DNA of 64,000 nucleotides from Streptomyces bluensis (GTDB lineage: Bacteria > Actinomycetota > Actinomycetes > Streptomycetales > Streptomycetaceae), in the NCBI RefSeq assembly GCF_014650715.1, contig NZ_BMVM01000016.1, positions 1 to 64,000 on the forward strand. The letters run 5' to 3'. A program made the translations under genes and the position numbers. The notes under the pieces were generated by a model. It had not been told where the DNA came from and searched no databases. It saw only the letters and a program-made list of their open reading frames with translations. Shown in pieces: positions 18,055 to 26,752 of the stretch (its first letter is position 1; the number at the start of each line of letters is the position of its first letter).

Positions 18055-20006
18055 GCCGCCTCCTCGGTGACCGAGGGCACGCCGGTGCCGAAGTCGACGA
18101 CCGTACGGGCCCCGTCGGCCCAGCGGACGACCACGGTGAGGCCGCTCACCTCGGCGGTGGCCTGCCCGGTGAGCGGGGACGCGCCGGGTTCGCCCGTGAG
18201 GGAGGCCAGCGCGGCGAACACCGTGCCCGCCGGTTCCGCCCCCACGGTTCCGGTGAGTTCGGGAACCAGGGCCCAGAGGCCGTAGGCCGTGCCCTGCGGT
18301 GCGCGCACCGCGCGCCGCGTCTGCCAGCCGTACAGGCCGAGCAACTGACTTGTCACCTCCGGTCCGTCGAGCCGTACCTCCGCGGCCTGTTCCGTTTCGG
18401 CGGCGGCGCCGGGCGCGCGGGCGACGGCCCAACCGCTGTGGTGGATCGGCGTTCCGGCCGGTACGCCCACGGTGCGGTGCACGCGCAGTTCGAGACGGCC
18501 GCGGGCCAGTGTGAGGCTTTCGATCCGGGCCGAGGGGAGGACGGGACCGCCCTCGGGAAACACCGGCCGGTGCCATGAGGCGAGCCAGTCGGGGCCGGCG
18601 GCGAGGGGAGTGATGCGCACGCGGGCACTACGGGTGCCGCGCGCCTGGAGCGCGATGTGGTTGTCGGGCGTGTTGGCGGCGCTGGTCGGGCCGGTGCGCG
18701 TGGAGTACGCGAGACGGGCATAGAGCGGGTTGCCGGGGGCCCGCTCGGGCTCGCGCGAGTCGAGCTTGTAGCTGCCGTGGTTGTGCAGGCGGGCCAGGCC
18801 GTCGGCGCCCGTGGTCTGGATCAGCAGCCCCGGGGCCGGAAGGGCGAGCGCACGGTCGGGCCCCTCGACGGGCGCGTCCTCCTCGGTGGCCGTCCACACC
18901 GGGTCCTCGGGCGGGAGGAGCAGCGCGAGGAAACCCTTGGAGGCCCAGTACGGGGAGCCGGGCCCGGAGTAGCGCTGGAGGGTTGCCTCGTGCGGTCCGT
19001 ACCAGCCGAGGCCGAGCACGCCGTCCGGGGTCAGCGCGCCACGGTCGAGGAAGTGGCGCAGCGCCCCGCTGAGGACGCGCCGGGTGACGCCGGGGGCCAG
19101 CGGGGTCCGGCCGGTGAGGGCGCCGAGGGCCACGGCGGTGACGGCGGCGAAGCGGTACGTCAGCGAGCGCCCGTGGTGGACGGGGGCGCCGTTCGTGTCG
19201 AAGAGCAGCGCGAAGCCGTCCAGGAACTCCCGCAGCCGCGGGCCGAGCCGGTCGAGCAGCGCCTGGTCCCCCGCGAGGTGGGCGTGGAGCAGCGGGTAGA
19301 AGTGGAGGGCCCAGCCGTTGTAGTGGTCGAAGGACCGGCCGTCGCCGTCGGAGTACCAGCCCTGCCCCTGGTACCAGCCGTCCAGCAGGGTGAGCCCGCG
19401 CTCGATCGCGTGCCGGGTCTCGGCGTCGCCGCGCCCGGCGGATTCCAGGAAACCCGCGACGGTGAGCGGGAAGAGGTACCAGTTGTTGGGGGCGGGCGTG
19501 TGCCGCAGCGCGCCGCGCAGCCACCGCTCGACACGGTCCTGGTCGGCGGCGGGCAGGGTGTCCCAGGTCCAGGGCGCGGTCAGCCGCAGCGCCAGCGCCA
19601 CGGACGCGGACTCCACCATCGGCTGGCCCTGGACGCCGTGGTGCCCGATCTCCGGCCAGGACTCGGCGTCGTCACGGCCGGGGGAGCGGGTGCCGCGCAC
19701 CAGGCCGGCGGTGTAGCGCTCCAGGAAGCCGCGCGGGTCCTTGCCGGACGCCCCGGCCGTGCGGAACGCGGCGAGCAGGAACGTACGCGCGAACCCTTCC
19801 AGGCCGTCGGAGCGCACCCCCGACTTCGAGGGCGGTCCGGGCAGGTCGATCAGGGCGTGGCCGGGAGTGGCGTAGCGCAGGGCCGCGGTCAGCAACTGGT
19901 CGGCGGTGGCTTCCCAGTGGGCGCGGGTGTATCCGGTGTGCGGGCTGAGGGCGCGGTCTTCCTCGGGGGCCATGGGGAAGGGGTGTTCGAGCATGGGAGG
20001 GGCCAC
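18051..20006 (-). CDS. DUF2264 domain protein (glycoside-degradation associated)
   Basis: 651 residues. The N-terminal two thirds form a DUF2264 domain, probably an (alpha/alpha) toroid, with PNNWYLFPLTVAGFLES, DGDGRSFDHYNGWALHFYPL and GWYGPHEATLQRYSGPGSPY. A beta-rich C-terminal third follows. DUF2264 genes often sit in polysaccharide-utilisation loci, which suggests action on an oligosaccharide; the reaction is not established. No signal peptide is seen, so it should work on material already imported by the adjacent ABC system. It lies 24 bases after the hydroxyacid dehydrogenase gene. Confidence 0.82.
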   Translation of the reverse strand: MAPPMLEHPFPMAPEEDRALSPHTGYTRAHWEATADQLLTAALRYATPGHALIDLPGPPSKSGVRSDGLEGFARTFLLAAFRTAGASGKDPRGFLERYTAGLVRGTRSPGRDDAESWPEIGHHGVQGQPMVESASVALALRLTAPWTWDTLPAADQDRVERWLRGALRHTPAPNNWYLFPLTVAGFLESAGRGDAETRHAIERGLTLLDGWYQGQGWYSDGDGRSFDHYNGWALHFYPLLHAHLAGDQALLDRLGPRLREFLDGFALLFDTNGAPVHHGRSLTYRFAAVTAVALGALTGRTPLAPGVTRRVLSGALRHFLDRGALTPDGVLGLGWYGPHEATLQRYSGPGSPYWASKGFLALLLPPEDPVWTATEEDAPVEGPDRALALPAPGLLIQTTGADGLARLHNHGSYKLDSREPERAPGNPLYARLAYSTRTGPTSAANTPDNHIALQARGTRSARVRITPLAAGPDWLASWHRPVFPEGGPVLPSARIESLTLARGRLELRVHRTVGVPAGTPIHHSGWAVARAPGAAAETEQAAEVRLDGPEVTSQLLGLYGWQTRRAVRAPQGTAYGLWALVPELTGTVGAEPAGTVFAALASLTGEPGASPLTGQATAEVSGLTVVVRWADGARTVVDFGTGVPSVTEEAA

Positions 20007-20030
20007 GTCTCCTGTTCGTTTCGTCGGGGC

Positions 20031-21062
20031 TCAGGCGAGGCGGGCCAGGTGTTCGGGCCGGACGGGATGGGCGAAGGGGCGGCCGAGGGTGTACGACTCG
20101 ACCTCGGTCAGCGCCAGGTCGGCGAGGCGGCGCAGCTCCCCGCCCTTCGAGCCCGCGATGTGCGGGGTGATGAGGACGCCCGGGCAGTCCCACAGCGGTG
20201 AGTCGGCGGGCAGCACCTCCGGCTCGGTGACGTCCAGGACCGCATGGAGCCGCCCGGACACCACCTCGTCGGTGAGGGCGGCCTGGTCGACGACGGCCCC
20301 GCGCGCGGTGTTGATCAGCGTGCTGCCCGTACGCATCCTGGCCAGCAGCTGGCGGCTGACCAGGCCCCGCGTTTCGGGAAGCAACGGTGTGTGGACGCTC
20401 ACGACATCGCCGGCCGTGAACAGTTCCGGAAGGGAAACCGGCTGCGCCCCGAGGTCACGTGCCTCGGTGTCCGAGACGTACGGGTCGTGGAGCAGCACGG
20501 TCAGGTCGTGCGGGCGGAGCAGGTCGATGACGCGGCGTCCGATGAGCGAGGCGCTCAGAATGCCCACGGTCCTGCGGTAGTTGCCCGCGTCCGGGTGCCG
20601 TTCGTTCCAGTCGACGCGGCGGCGTTCGAGGCGGTAGAGACGGGCGGTGTCGAGGACCCGTTTGTTGGCGAGCAGGATCATGGCGAGCGTGTACTCGGCG
20701 ACCGGTACGGCGTTGGCCACGGCCGCGGAGGACACCGCGAGGCCGCGCTCCCAGCACACGGCGGTGATGTGGTGGCGTACCGTTCCGGCGGTGTGCACGA
20801 CCGCGCGCAGCCGGGGCGCGGCGTCCAGTGCCGCCGCGTCGAGGGGCGGGCAGCCCCAGCCGGTGATGAGCAGTTCGGCGTCGGCGAGCGCCCGGTGTGC
20901 GGCGGGGGTGGTGAGATCGTCCAGGACGAGGTTCGGGTCGATGTCGGTGAGGGCGGCCAGCCGGGCCCGTACGTCCGTGTCGAGGACCTGTTGCGCGGTC
21001 TTCCGCGCCATGGCGAGCACGGCGCGCGGGCGGTTGTGGGACCGGAGGTCGGGGTGGGTCAC
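20031..21062 (-). CDS. D-isomer-specific 2-hydroxyacid dehydrogenase
   Basis: 343 residues. The NAD-binding region is slightly unusual: GILSASLIGRRVIDLLRPHD stands where GxGxxG is expected (SASLIG), so one or more glycines are replaced. Catalytic residues fit the family: Arg in LINTARGAVVDQAAL, Glu in LDVTEPEVLP and His in LITPHIAGSKGG. It should interconvert a 2-keto acid and a 2-hydroxy acid from sugar breakdown. The GTG at 21062 overlaps the stop of the permease gene (GTGA). It belongs to the sugar-uptake operon. Confidence 0.88.
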   Translation of the reverse strand: MTHPDLRSHNRPRAVLAMARKTAQQVLDTDVRARLAALTDIDPNLVLDDLTTPAAHRALADAELLITGWGCPPLDAAALDAAPRLRAVVHTAGTVRHHITAVCWERGLAVSSAAVANAVPVAEYTLAMILLANKRVLDTARLYRLERRRVDWNERHPDAGNYRRTVGILSASLIGRRVIDLLRPHDLTVLLHDPYVSDTEARDLGAQPVSLPELFTAGDVVSVHTPLLPETRGLVSRQLLARMRTGSTLINTARGAVVDQAALTDEVVSGRLHAVLDVTEPEVLPADSPLWDCPGVLITPHIAGSKGGELRRLADLALTEVESYTLGRPFAHPVRPEHLARLA

Positions 21063-21955
21063 TTGACGCTCCCTGCGGTCAGACCGGACTTCCAGTAGCG
21101 CTGCAGAGTGATGAACGCGACGATCAGCGGCACCACGGCGAGCAGCGAGCCGATGACGACGAGCGGGTAGTACTCGGGTGAGACGGTGGCGGAGCTGTTC
21201 CAGGTGTAGAGCCCGAGGCTGAGCGGATACAGGTGCTGGTCGGAGAGCATCACCATGGGGAGGAAGAAGTTGTTCCAGATGGCGGTGAGCTGGAAGAGGA
21301 AGACGGTGACGAATCCGGGGCCGAGCATGCGCAGGCTGACGCGGAGGTAGGTCTGCAGTTCGCCAGCGCCGTCCACCCGGGACGCCTCCAGCACCTCGTC
21401 GGGTACGAAGCCGCTGCTGAGCAGGCGGGCGAGGTAGACGCCGAAGGGGTTGAACAGGACCGGGACGAAGACCGCCCAGAACGTGTTGACCACGCCGATC
21501 CCGGAGGCCACCAGGTAGAGCGGGAGAGCCAGCACGGTCTGCGGGACCATGACCCCGGTGAGGACGAGACCGAACAGCTTCTCCTTGTGCCGGAACTCGT
21601 ACTTGTCGAAGGCGTACCCGGCGGAGACGCTGATCAGTGAGCCGACGAGGGCGCCGACGACCGCGTACAGCAGGCTGTTGACGTACCACCGCCCGTAGAC
21701 GCCCTCCTCCATGGAGAACAGGTCGGTGAGGTTGCGCCAGAGAGAGAAGTCCCCGAAGGAGAGGATGTCGCTGCTGAAGAGGGCGTCGGAGTTCTTGGTG
21801 GCGGCCAGCAGCAGCCACAGACCGGGCAGCAGGGTGTAGAGGGCCGCGACGAGGACGACGGTGTTGGCGACGGCACGGCTCGTGAGGCTGCTCGTGATCG
21901 ACGGTCTGTTGGCGGCCGTCGGCCGTTTCGTTGGCACCAGTTGCTGTGTGGTCAT
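21059..21955 (-). CDS. Carbohydrate ABC transporter permease (MalG-type)
   Basis: 298 residues with six membrane segments. The EAA loop EASRVDGAGELQTYLRVSLRM, which contacts the ATPase, marks it as a binding-protein-dependent inner-membrane component of the CUT1 family. It begins at the ATG at 21955, overlapping the stop of the partner permease. No ATPase gene is in the cluster; Streptomyces CUT1 systems usually share the MsiK ATPase encoded elsewhere, which is probable here too. Confidence 0.92.
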   Translation of the reverse strand: MTTQQLVPTKRPTAANRPSITSSLTSRAVANTVVLVAALYTLLPGLWLLLAATKNSDALFSSDILSFGDFSLWRNLTDLFSMEEGVYGRWYVNSLLYAVVGALVGSLISVSAGYAFDKYEFRHKEKLFGLVLTGVMVPQTVLALPLYLVASGIGVVNTFWAVFVPVLFNPFGVYLARLLSSGFVPDEVLEASRVDGAGELQTYLRVSLRMLGPGFVTVFLFQLTAIWNNFFLPMVMLSDQHLYPLSLGLYTWNSSATVSPEYYPLVVIGSLLAVVPLIVAFITLQRYWKSGLTAGSVK

Positions 21956-22929
21956 CGCGCGCTCCGTTCCCTGCGGCCGGTCCACCGCGTCACGGCGTAC
22001 GACAGAGCGCAGGTGACGATGAGGAGGATGACGGAAGCCGCGGAGGCCAGGCCGTAGTTGTTGCGGCGGAAGGCCGCGTCGTAGATGTACATGTTCGGGG
22101 TGAAGCGGGAGTTGACCATCGGCGTGGCCTGGTTCATCAGCATGGGCTCGGTGAACAGCTGGAGCGCGCCGATCAGCGCGAACATGCACACCATCACGAC
22201 GGATCCCTTGATGATGGGCACCTTGACCATGAGCGCGGTGCGCAAGCCGCCGGCGCCGTCGATGCGCGCCGCCTCGATCACCTCGCGCGGCAGTGCCTGG
22301 AGCGCCGCGTAGAAGATCACCATGTTGTAGCCGAGGCCGCTCCACAGGGCGATGTTGACGATCGACGGCAGCACGGTGTGCATGCCCAGGAAGTCGACGG
22401 TGACGTCGGCCTGGCCCAGGAGCTTGATGACCGGGCTGAGGCCGGGGGTGTAGAGGTACAGCCAGATGACGGCGGCGATGATGCCGGGCACGGCGTGCGG
22501 CAGGTACAGCAGCATCTGCGCGGTGCGCCGCAGCCGGACCAGCCCGGAGTCGAGGAACAGGGCGAGCGCGAGCGCGCCGGCCACCACGACCGGTACGAAG
22601 ATCACGACGTAGAGGGCGATGACGCCGAACCCGGACAGGAAGCTCGGGTCGTCCAGCACGGCGAGGTAGCTGCGCAGCCCGGTGAAGACGGTGGTGCCGC
22701 CGCCGAAGCCCAGCCCCTTGTGGTCCTCGCCGAAGAGGCTGAGTCCGATGGCGTAGCCGACGGGGACGAGGAACACGGCGATGAGCAGCGCCGTGAACGG
22801 GGCCAGAAGCGTGACGCAGGCGAGTATCTGCTGTCGGCGTCCGGCTTTACGGAGCCGGGCCGGGCTCGCGGCCTGCGCTGTCGCGGCCGTCCTCTTTCCT
22901 GGTTTGCCTGGGGAGATCACTGTGCTCAC
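21952..22929 (-). CDS. Carbohydrate ABC transporter permease (MalF-type)
   Basis: 325 residues with a basic N-terminal tail of about 30 residues and six to seven membrane segments. The EAA loop is EAARIDGAGGLRTALMVKVP. With the second permease it forms the heterodimeric channel of a CUT1 sugar importer. The start is a GTG at 22929, nine bases after the binding-protein gene. Residues 31-52 form the first membrane segment (ILACVTLLAPFTALLIAVFL). Confidence 0.92.
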   Translation of the reverse strand: MSTVISPGKPGKRTAATAQAASPARLRKAGRRQQILACVTLLAPFTALLIAVFLVPVGYAIGLSLFGEDHKGLGFGGGTTVFTGLRSYLAVLDDPSFLSGFGVIALYVVIFVPVVVAGALALALFLDSGLVRLRRTAQMLLYLPHAVPGIIAAVIWLYLYTPGLSPVIKLLGQADVTVDFLGMHTVLPSIVNIALWSGLGYNMVIFYAALQALPREVIEAARIDGAGGLRTALMVKVPIIKGSVVMVCMFALIGALQLFTEPMLMNQATPMVNSRFTPNMYIYDAAFRRNNYGLASAASVILLIVTCALSYAVTRWTGRRERSAR

Positions 22930-22938
22930 GGGTGCACC

Positions 22939-24249
22939 TCAGTGGGTAGTGACCGACAAGCCGAGGCTCTTCAGATCGGGCAGCGTCCTGCGTTCCCCTT
23001 CACGAAGCGCGCCGATGATGCTGCCGCTGCCGGCTCCGGCCTTCGCGAAGCCGTCCTCGACGGAGGTGATGGTGGAGGTCATGCGCGGCCCCCACTTCCA
23101 CCGGGGGGAGATCAGCCGGGCGGACTCCTGGAAGAGGCCGAAGATGTCCTGGCCCGAGTAGTAGCTGGTGTCCATCTCCTTTCGGGCGACGGGAACCAGC
23201 TCCGGCACCACGGGGAACGCGCTGCTGATGCCGCTGGAGAGTTTGGCGCGCAGGGCGTCCGGGCTGGTGACCATCCAGGTGATGAACTCCAGCGCCTCCT
23301 TGGGATGGTTGCTGTCCTTGGTGACGGCGAAGGTGGATCCGCCCTGGGTACCGAGGGACGGCTTGGCCGGGTCCCACTGGGGGAGGGGCGCGATGGCCCA
23401 CTTGCCCTTGCCGCTGGGGGTGGAGTTCATCAGCGAGCCCGCCGCCCAGGCGCCCGCCATGTAGCCGACGGTCTCTCCGCTCTGCAGATGCGCCCGCCAC
23501 TGCTGACTGTCCACCGGCTCGACACGCACCAGGTCCTGGTCCACCAGGCCCTGCCAGTACGCGGCGACCTTGCGGGTCGGAGCGTCGGCCAGGGAGATCC
23601 GCCAGGCGTCGCCGGAGGTCCTGAACCACTGGCCGCCGGCCTGCCAGGCGAACCCGGCCATGTGCTGCGAGCCGTTGGTGAAGAAGCTGGCGATACGGGA
23701 ACGGGGCTGGGCCTCCTTGAGCTTGCGCGCCGCGCTCTCGAACTCGGTCCAGGTCTTCGGGACGGGGATGTCGTACTTCGTGAACACGTCCTTGCGGTAG
23801 AAGAACATCATCGGCTCGATGTCCACCGGCACCGCGTAGGTGCGTCCGGCGAGGGTGGTGAGGTCCAGCGCCTGCGGGAGGATCTTCCGGCGTGCCGAGT
23901 CGGGCAGGAGATCGGTGATGTCGCGGGGCACGCCGTCGATGGCGTAGCCGGGCAGCTGGGGGTACTCCATGGTCGCGACGTCGGGCGCGTTGCCCGCGCG
24001 AGCGGCGTTGCTCAGCTTGGCCCAGCCGCCCTGCGGACCCGAGGGGACCTGCTGGTAGTCGACCCTGACCTTGTCCTGGATGCGGTTGTACTCGTCGACG
24101 ACCTCCTGGGTGCCGCGCAGCGCCGACCAGAACGTGAGACGGACCGGGCCGTTCCCGGCGCTGGTGCTGCTGTCCGAGGCCGAGCAGCCCGTCATCAGGA
24201 CGGCGAGAATCGTGAACAGGGCCGCTCCGGCCGTGCGGGTACTTCGCAT
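22939..24249 (-). CDS. Extracellular sugar-binding lipoprotein
   Basis: 436 residues. A type II signal peptide ends in the lipobox LMTGC near residue 21, so the mature protein is anchored to the membrane. The rest is a periplasmic-binding-protein type 2 (SBP_bac_1) fold: VRLTFWSALRGTQEVVDEYN, PDVATMEYPQLPGYA, GSTFAVTKDSNHPKEALEFI. It captures a sugar or oligosaccharide for the adjacent permeases. I prefer the ATG at 24249 because GGGAGG precedes it; the ATG at 24267 has none. A candidate operator lies 87-100 bases upstream. Confidence 0.9.
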   Translation of the reverse strand: MRSTRTAGAALFTILAVLMTGCSASDSSTSAGNGPVRLTFWSALRGTQEVVDEYNRIQDKVRVDYQQVPSGPQGGWAKLSNAARAGNAPDVATMEYPQLPGYAIDGVPRDITDLLPDSARRKILPQALDLTTLAGRTYAVPVDIEPMMFFYRKDVFTKYDIPVPKTWTEFESAARKLKEAQPRSRIASFFTNGSQHMAGFAWQAGGQWFRTSGDAWRISLADAPTRKVAAYWQGLVDQDLVRVEPVDSQQWRAHLQSGETVGYMAGAWAAGSLMNSTPSGKGKWAIAPLPQWDPAKPSLGTQGGSTFAVTKDSNHPKEALEFITWMVTSPDALRAKLSSGISSAFPVVPELVPVARKEMDTSYYSGQDIFGLFQESARLISPRWKWGPRMTSTITSVEDGFAKAGAGSGSIIGALREGERRTLPDLKSLGLSVTTH

Positions 24250-24335
24250 GAGCCCCTCCCGCGTCATTGCTGGGTTACGGGCATCCTGAGCGGCGAAGAA
24301 AAAAGGGTCAAGAGACCGAACAGAAGAAACTTAAA

Positions 24336-24349
24336 CGGTCAAACGATCA
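24336..24349. promoter_or_regulatory. Candidate operator ahead of the sugar operon
   Basis: CGGTCAAACGATCA on the plus strand. It matches 12 of 14 bases of the site ahead of the regulator gene (25583-25596). It stands upstream of the binding-protein gene and just downstream of the regulator's terminator. Confidence 0.55.
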
Positions 24350-24354
24350 GATCT

Positions 24355-24377
24355 CCGAGGGGGGGCTGCGCCCTCGG
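24355..24377 (-). terminator. Terminator after the sugar-operon regulator
   Basis: Arms CCGAGGG (24355-24361) and CCCTCGG (24371-24377) around a 9-base loop, 35 bases after the regulator's stop. It would separate the regulator transcript from the operon. Confidence 0.55.
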
Positions 24378-24411
24378 GACCCTTGAGCCCTGGAACCCGT
24401 GCCTGGACGGA

Positions 24412-25500
24412 TCAGACCGCCGCCGGGGCCGTGGACTCCCTGATCACGAGGTCGGGCAGCAGTTCCATGTGCCGGGTGGCGCCGGGCCGCAACCCGCCGC
24501 GCCCCATGTCGAGCCGGCGCAGCAGCAACTCGACCCCGCTCCGGCCCAGTTCCGCCTTGGGTGGTGCTACGGCCGTCAGGGGGACCGGCCCCATGTCGGC
24601 GACCACGTCGTTGTACGCGACCACCGAACAGCGTCCCGGCACGTCGATGCCCGCTGCCTGCAGCCGTTGCACGAGTACCAGTGCGTCCACGTCGCTGTGG
24701 ATCAGCACGGCCGTGGCGCCGCTTTCCTCGACGACCTCTGCCGGGTCGACCGCCCGTGGGTCGGCGGCGTGCGGGTCCGGGCCCGCGGTGCGCGAGCTGA
24801 GGATCGTGCGGCACCCGTCGGAGAGCCCCCGGGCGGCGGTCTGCTCGGCGAACTCGGCCCGGATGACCCGGGCGGTGGGGCTGTCGTCGCGCGCCGCCAG
24901 AACGATGCGCCGGTGCCCGAGCCCGGCCAGGTGCCCGAGCGCCAGATGCACGCCGTACGCGTGGTCCGAGCGCACACAGTCCAGCGAGTAGATCCCGCTG
25001 CTCCGTGCGGGGCGCCGCTCCACCAGCACCGTGGGGACGTCCAGGGCGGCCAGCCAGGCGTGGTCCGCCTCGGCCTCGGCCCGGGTGCGCCAGTGCGGCG
25101 ACAGCAGCAGTCCCCGCGCCCCGGCGTCCAGCGCCTGGCGCACCGCCTCGCGCTCCGACCCGCCGTCACCCGCGGCGATGTGCAGCGCCAGCCGTAGGCC
25201 CGCCTTCTGTGCGGCCTCCCGCGCACCCTGCACGGCCTCGGTGAGGTAGGTGTTGGTCTCGCGAACGACCATGGCGACGGCGTCACCCCCGGCGGCGACC
25301 TCCTCGGGCACCGGCCGCAGCGAACGGGCCACCCCGTGCCCGCGGCGCACCTCCCCGCGCCGGGCCAGGTCCTCGACGTCCCGGCGCACGGTCACGACGG
25401 AGACGCCGAGTTCATCGGCGAGATCGGTGATGCGTGCGACGCCCCTGTCCCGCACCGCCTCCGCGATCCGGGCCTGCCGCTTCTGCGCCGACTCCCGCAT
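24412..25500 (-). CDS. Regulator with DeoR-type HTH and LacI-type sugar-sensing domain
   Basis: 362 residues. The N-terminal HTH (about 12-58, ITDLADELGVSVVTVRRDVE) is of DeoR type. From about residue 75 on, the protein is a periplasmic-binding-like sensor as in LacI/GalR (TNTYLTEAVQGAREAAQKAG, GLGHRRIVLAARDDSPTARV, VVAYNDVVADMGPVPLTAVA). Such chimeras are frequent in Streptomyces and regulate adjacent sugar genes in response to a sugar. It is transcribed in the same direction as the operon and lies immediately upstream. A matching motif in its own promoter and in the operon's promoter suggests autoregulation and operon control. Confidence 0.87.
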   Translation of the reverse strand: MRESAQKRQARIAEAVRDRGVARITDLADELGVSVVTVRRDVEDLARRGEVRRGHGVARSLRPVPEEVAAGGDAVAMVVRETNTYLTEAVQGAREAAQKAGLRLALHIAAGDGGSEREAVRQALDAGARGLLLSPHWRTRAEAEADHAWLAALDVPTVLVERRPARSSGIYSLDCVRSDHAYGVHLALGHLAGLGHRRIVLAARDDSPTARVIRAEFAEQTAARGLSDGCRTILSSRTAGPDPHAADPRAVDPAEVVEESGATAVLIHSDVDALVLVQRLQAAGIDVPGRCSVVAYNDVVADMGPVPLTAVAPPKAELGRSGVELLLRRLDMGRGGLRPGATRHMELLPDLVIRESTAPAAV

Positions 25501-25582
25501 GTCCCCACCGCTCTCGTCCGCCCTGCCGCGCCCACTGCGGCGGTTCGCGCGCGATCGGTTGCGCGCGATGCGCTCATGGTAC

Positions 25583-25596
25583 CGATCAATCGATCA
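25583..25596. promoter_or_regulatory. Candidate operator ahead of the sugar regulator
   Basis: CGATCAATCGATCA, itself a direct repeat of CGATCAA, 83-96 bases upstream of the regulator's start. It is nearly identical to the motif at 24336-24349. Confidence 0.55.
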
Positions 25597-25719
25597 AAAG
25601 GGGGGGCTAGGGCACGCTCCCGCATTGCGCGGAGGCTGTGCGCGGGGCGGGCCCTCGTGTGGTGTGCGGCGAGCCGGTGGGCGGCGGCGTACCCTGCCAC
25701 CCGCCCGTGGTGCGACCCT

Positions 25720-26100
25720 TCAGGCGCCGAAGCGGCGGCGGGCGTCCTCGATGTCACCGAGGTACCGGTGGGTCCAGTCACACATTCCGTCGACCGTCCC
25801 GCGCAGGCCCTGGCCCGCCTCGGTGAGGGTGTACTCGACCCGCGGCGGCACGGTGGGGTGCACGCTCCGGTCGATCAGGCCGTTGCGCTCCAGCATGCGC
25901 AGGTTCTGGGTGAGCATCTTGTGGCTGATGCCCTCGATCTCGTTGCGCAACTCGCTGAAACGCAGGGTGCGTTCCCCCACGGCTTCGATGATCAGCAGCG
26001 CCCACTTGTTGGCGACGTCCGAGAAGATCTCCCGCGCCAAAGAGTCCGCGCGCCTCAGGTCCGCGTCCTCGGGCGAGCCGCTGAACTGCTTGGTCACCAT
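25720..26100 (-). CDS. HxlR family transcriptional regulator
   Basis: 126 residues of winged-helix HxlR type: ANKWALLIIEAVGERTLRFS, then the recognition region GISHKMLTQNLRMLERNGLI and the wing TVPPRVEYTLTEAG. Some HxlR proteins sense electrophiles through an N-terminal cysteine; here no cysteine is found in the N-terminal helix, and the only one is near residue 107 (GMCDWTH). It is divergent from the ridA gene with a 143-base gap that holds two copies of a 14-bp motif, which suggests control of both genes. Confidence 0.88.
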   Translation of the reverse strand: MVTKQFSGSPEDADLRRADSLAREIFSDVANKWALLIIEAVGERTLRFSELRNEIEGISHKMLTQNLRMLERNGLIDRSVHPTVPPRVEYTLTEAGQGLRGTVDGMCDWTHRYLGDIEDARRRFGA

Positions 26101-26102
26101 AA

Positions 26103-26170
26103 GGTTCCCCAGTCACTGAAAAGTGCGTTCTTCCATGTCAGCGCTCACTCTCCTACGGTTCCCCAGTAAC
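26103..26170. promoter_or_regulatory. Duplicated 14-bp motif between hxlR-type gene and ridA
   Basis: GGTTCCCCAGTCAC (26103-26116) and GGTTCCCCAGTAAC (26157-26170) differ at one base. Starts are 54 bases apart, close to five helical turns. The second copy reads GGTT-N7-AACC, an inverted repeat. It probably binds the HxlR protein. Confidence 0.5.
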
Positions 26171-26243
26171 CACAAGAGAGCACGTGAGTCCTGGCTCGCT
26201 GGAAGCGGGCCATGGACTTTCCTGAAGCAAGAAGGCGAGCAAC

Positions 26244-26651
26244 ATGGCCATCACCCTCGTCAACCCCGACGGACTGCCGAAGATCGACGTGTACCGGCAG
26301 GTGTCGGTCGCGACCGGTTCGAAGCTGGTCTTCATCGCAGGGCAGGTCGCCTGGGACGCCGAAGGGGTCACGGTCGGCGAAGGTGACCTCACCGCTCAGG
26401 TCGAGCAGTGCTACCTCAACATCGGCACCGCCCTGGCAGGCGTCGGCGGCTCCTTCGACGACGTGGCGAAACTGACCGCCTACGTCGTCGACTGGACCCC
26501 CGACAAGATGCCCGCCCTCTTGGAGGGGATCTCCCGGGCGTCGGAGAAGCTGGGGGTCACCCCGGTCCCGCCGGTCACGCTGCTGGGCGTCGCTGCACTG
26601 GACATACCCGACCACCTGGTCGAGGTCGAAGCCACCGCGGTGATCGACTGA
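26244..26651 (+). CDS. RidA family protein
   Basis: 135 residues of the Rid/YjgF/YER057c/UK114 family. Conserved elements are FIAGQVAWDAEGVTVGEGDLTAQVEQ in the middle and PPVTLLGVAALDIPDHLVEVEATAV at the end. RidA proteins deaminate reactive enamines and imines, but family subgroups lacking the key Arg have other roles. In archetypal RidA an Arg stands in the terminal R-x-x-V-E-V region; here the equivalent stretch (VTLLGVAAL) lacks it, so imine deaminase activity is doubtful. ATG at 26244, divergent from the HxlR gene. Confidence 0.83.
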   Translation: MAITLVNPDGLPKIDVYRQVSVATGSKLVFIAGQVAWDAEGVTVGEGDLTAQVEQCYLNIGTALAGVGGSFDDVAKLTAYVVDWTPDKMPALLEGISRASEKLGVTPVPPVTLLGVAALDIPDHLVEVEATAVID

Positions 26652-26675
26652 TCCCTGAAGGCATGCCGGAAGCTG

Positions 26676-26704
26676 CCGGCCGATGCTCGGCGAGCACCGG
26701 CCGG
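26676..26704. terminator. Bidirectional terminator between ridA-like and monooxygenase genes
   Basis: Arms CCGGCCG-a-TGCTC and GAGCA-c-CGGCCGG with a 3-base loop, between two convergent genes. Confidence 0.65.
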
Positions 26705-26752
26705 AGCTCACCGACCCGACCTCATGACCACCGCCTTGCCCTGGCGGCCTCT

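Noticed and set aside
21931..25197. A 1088-codon plus-strand frame over the ABC and regulator genes
   Set aside because: It is antisense to permease, binding-protein and regulator genes that carry signal peptide, EAA loops and HTH motifs.
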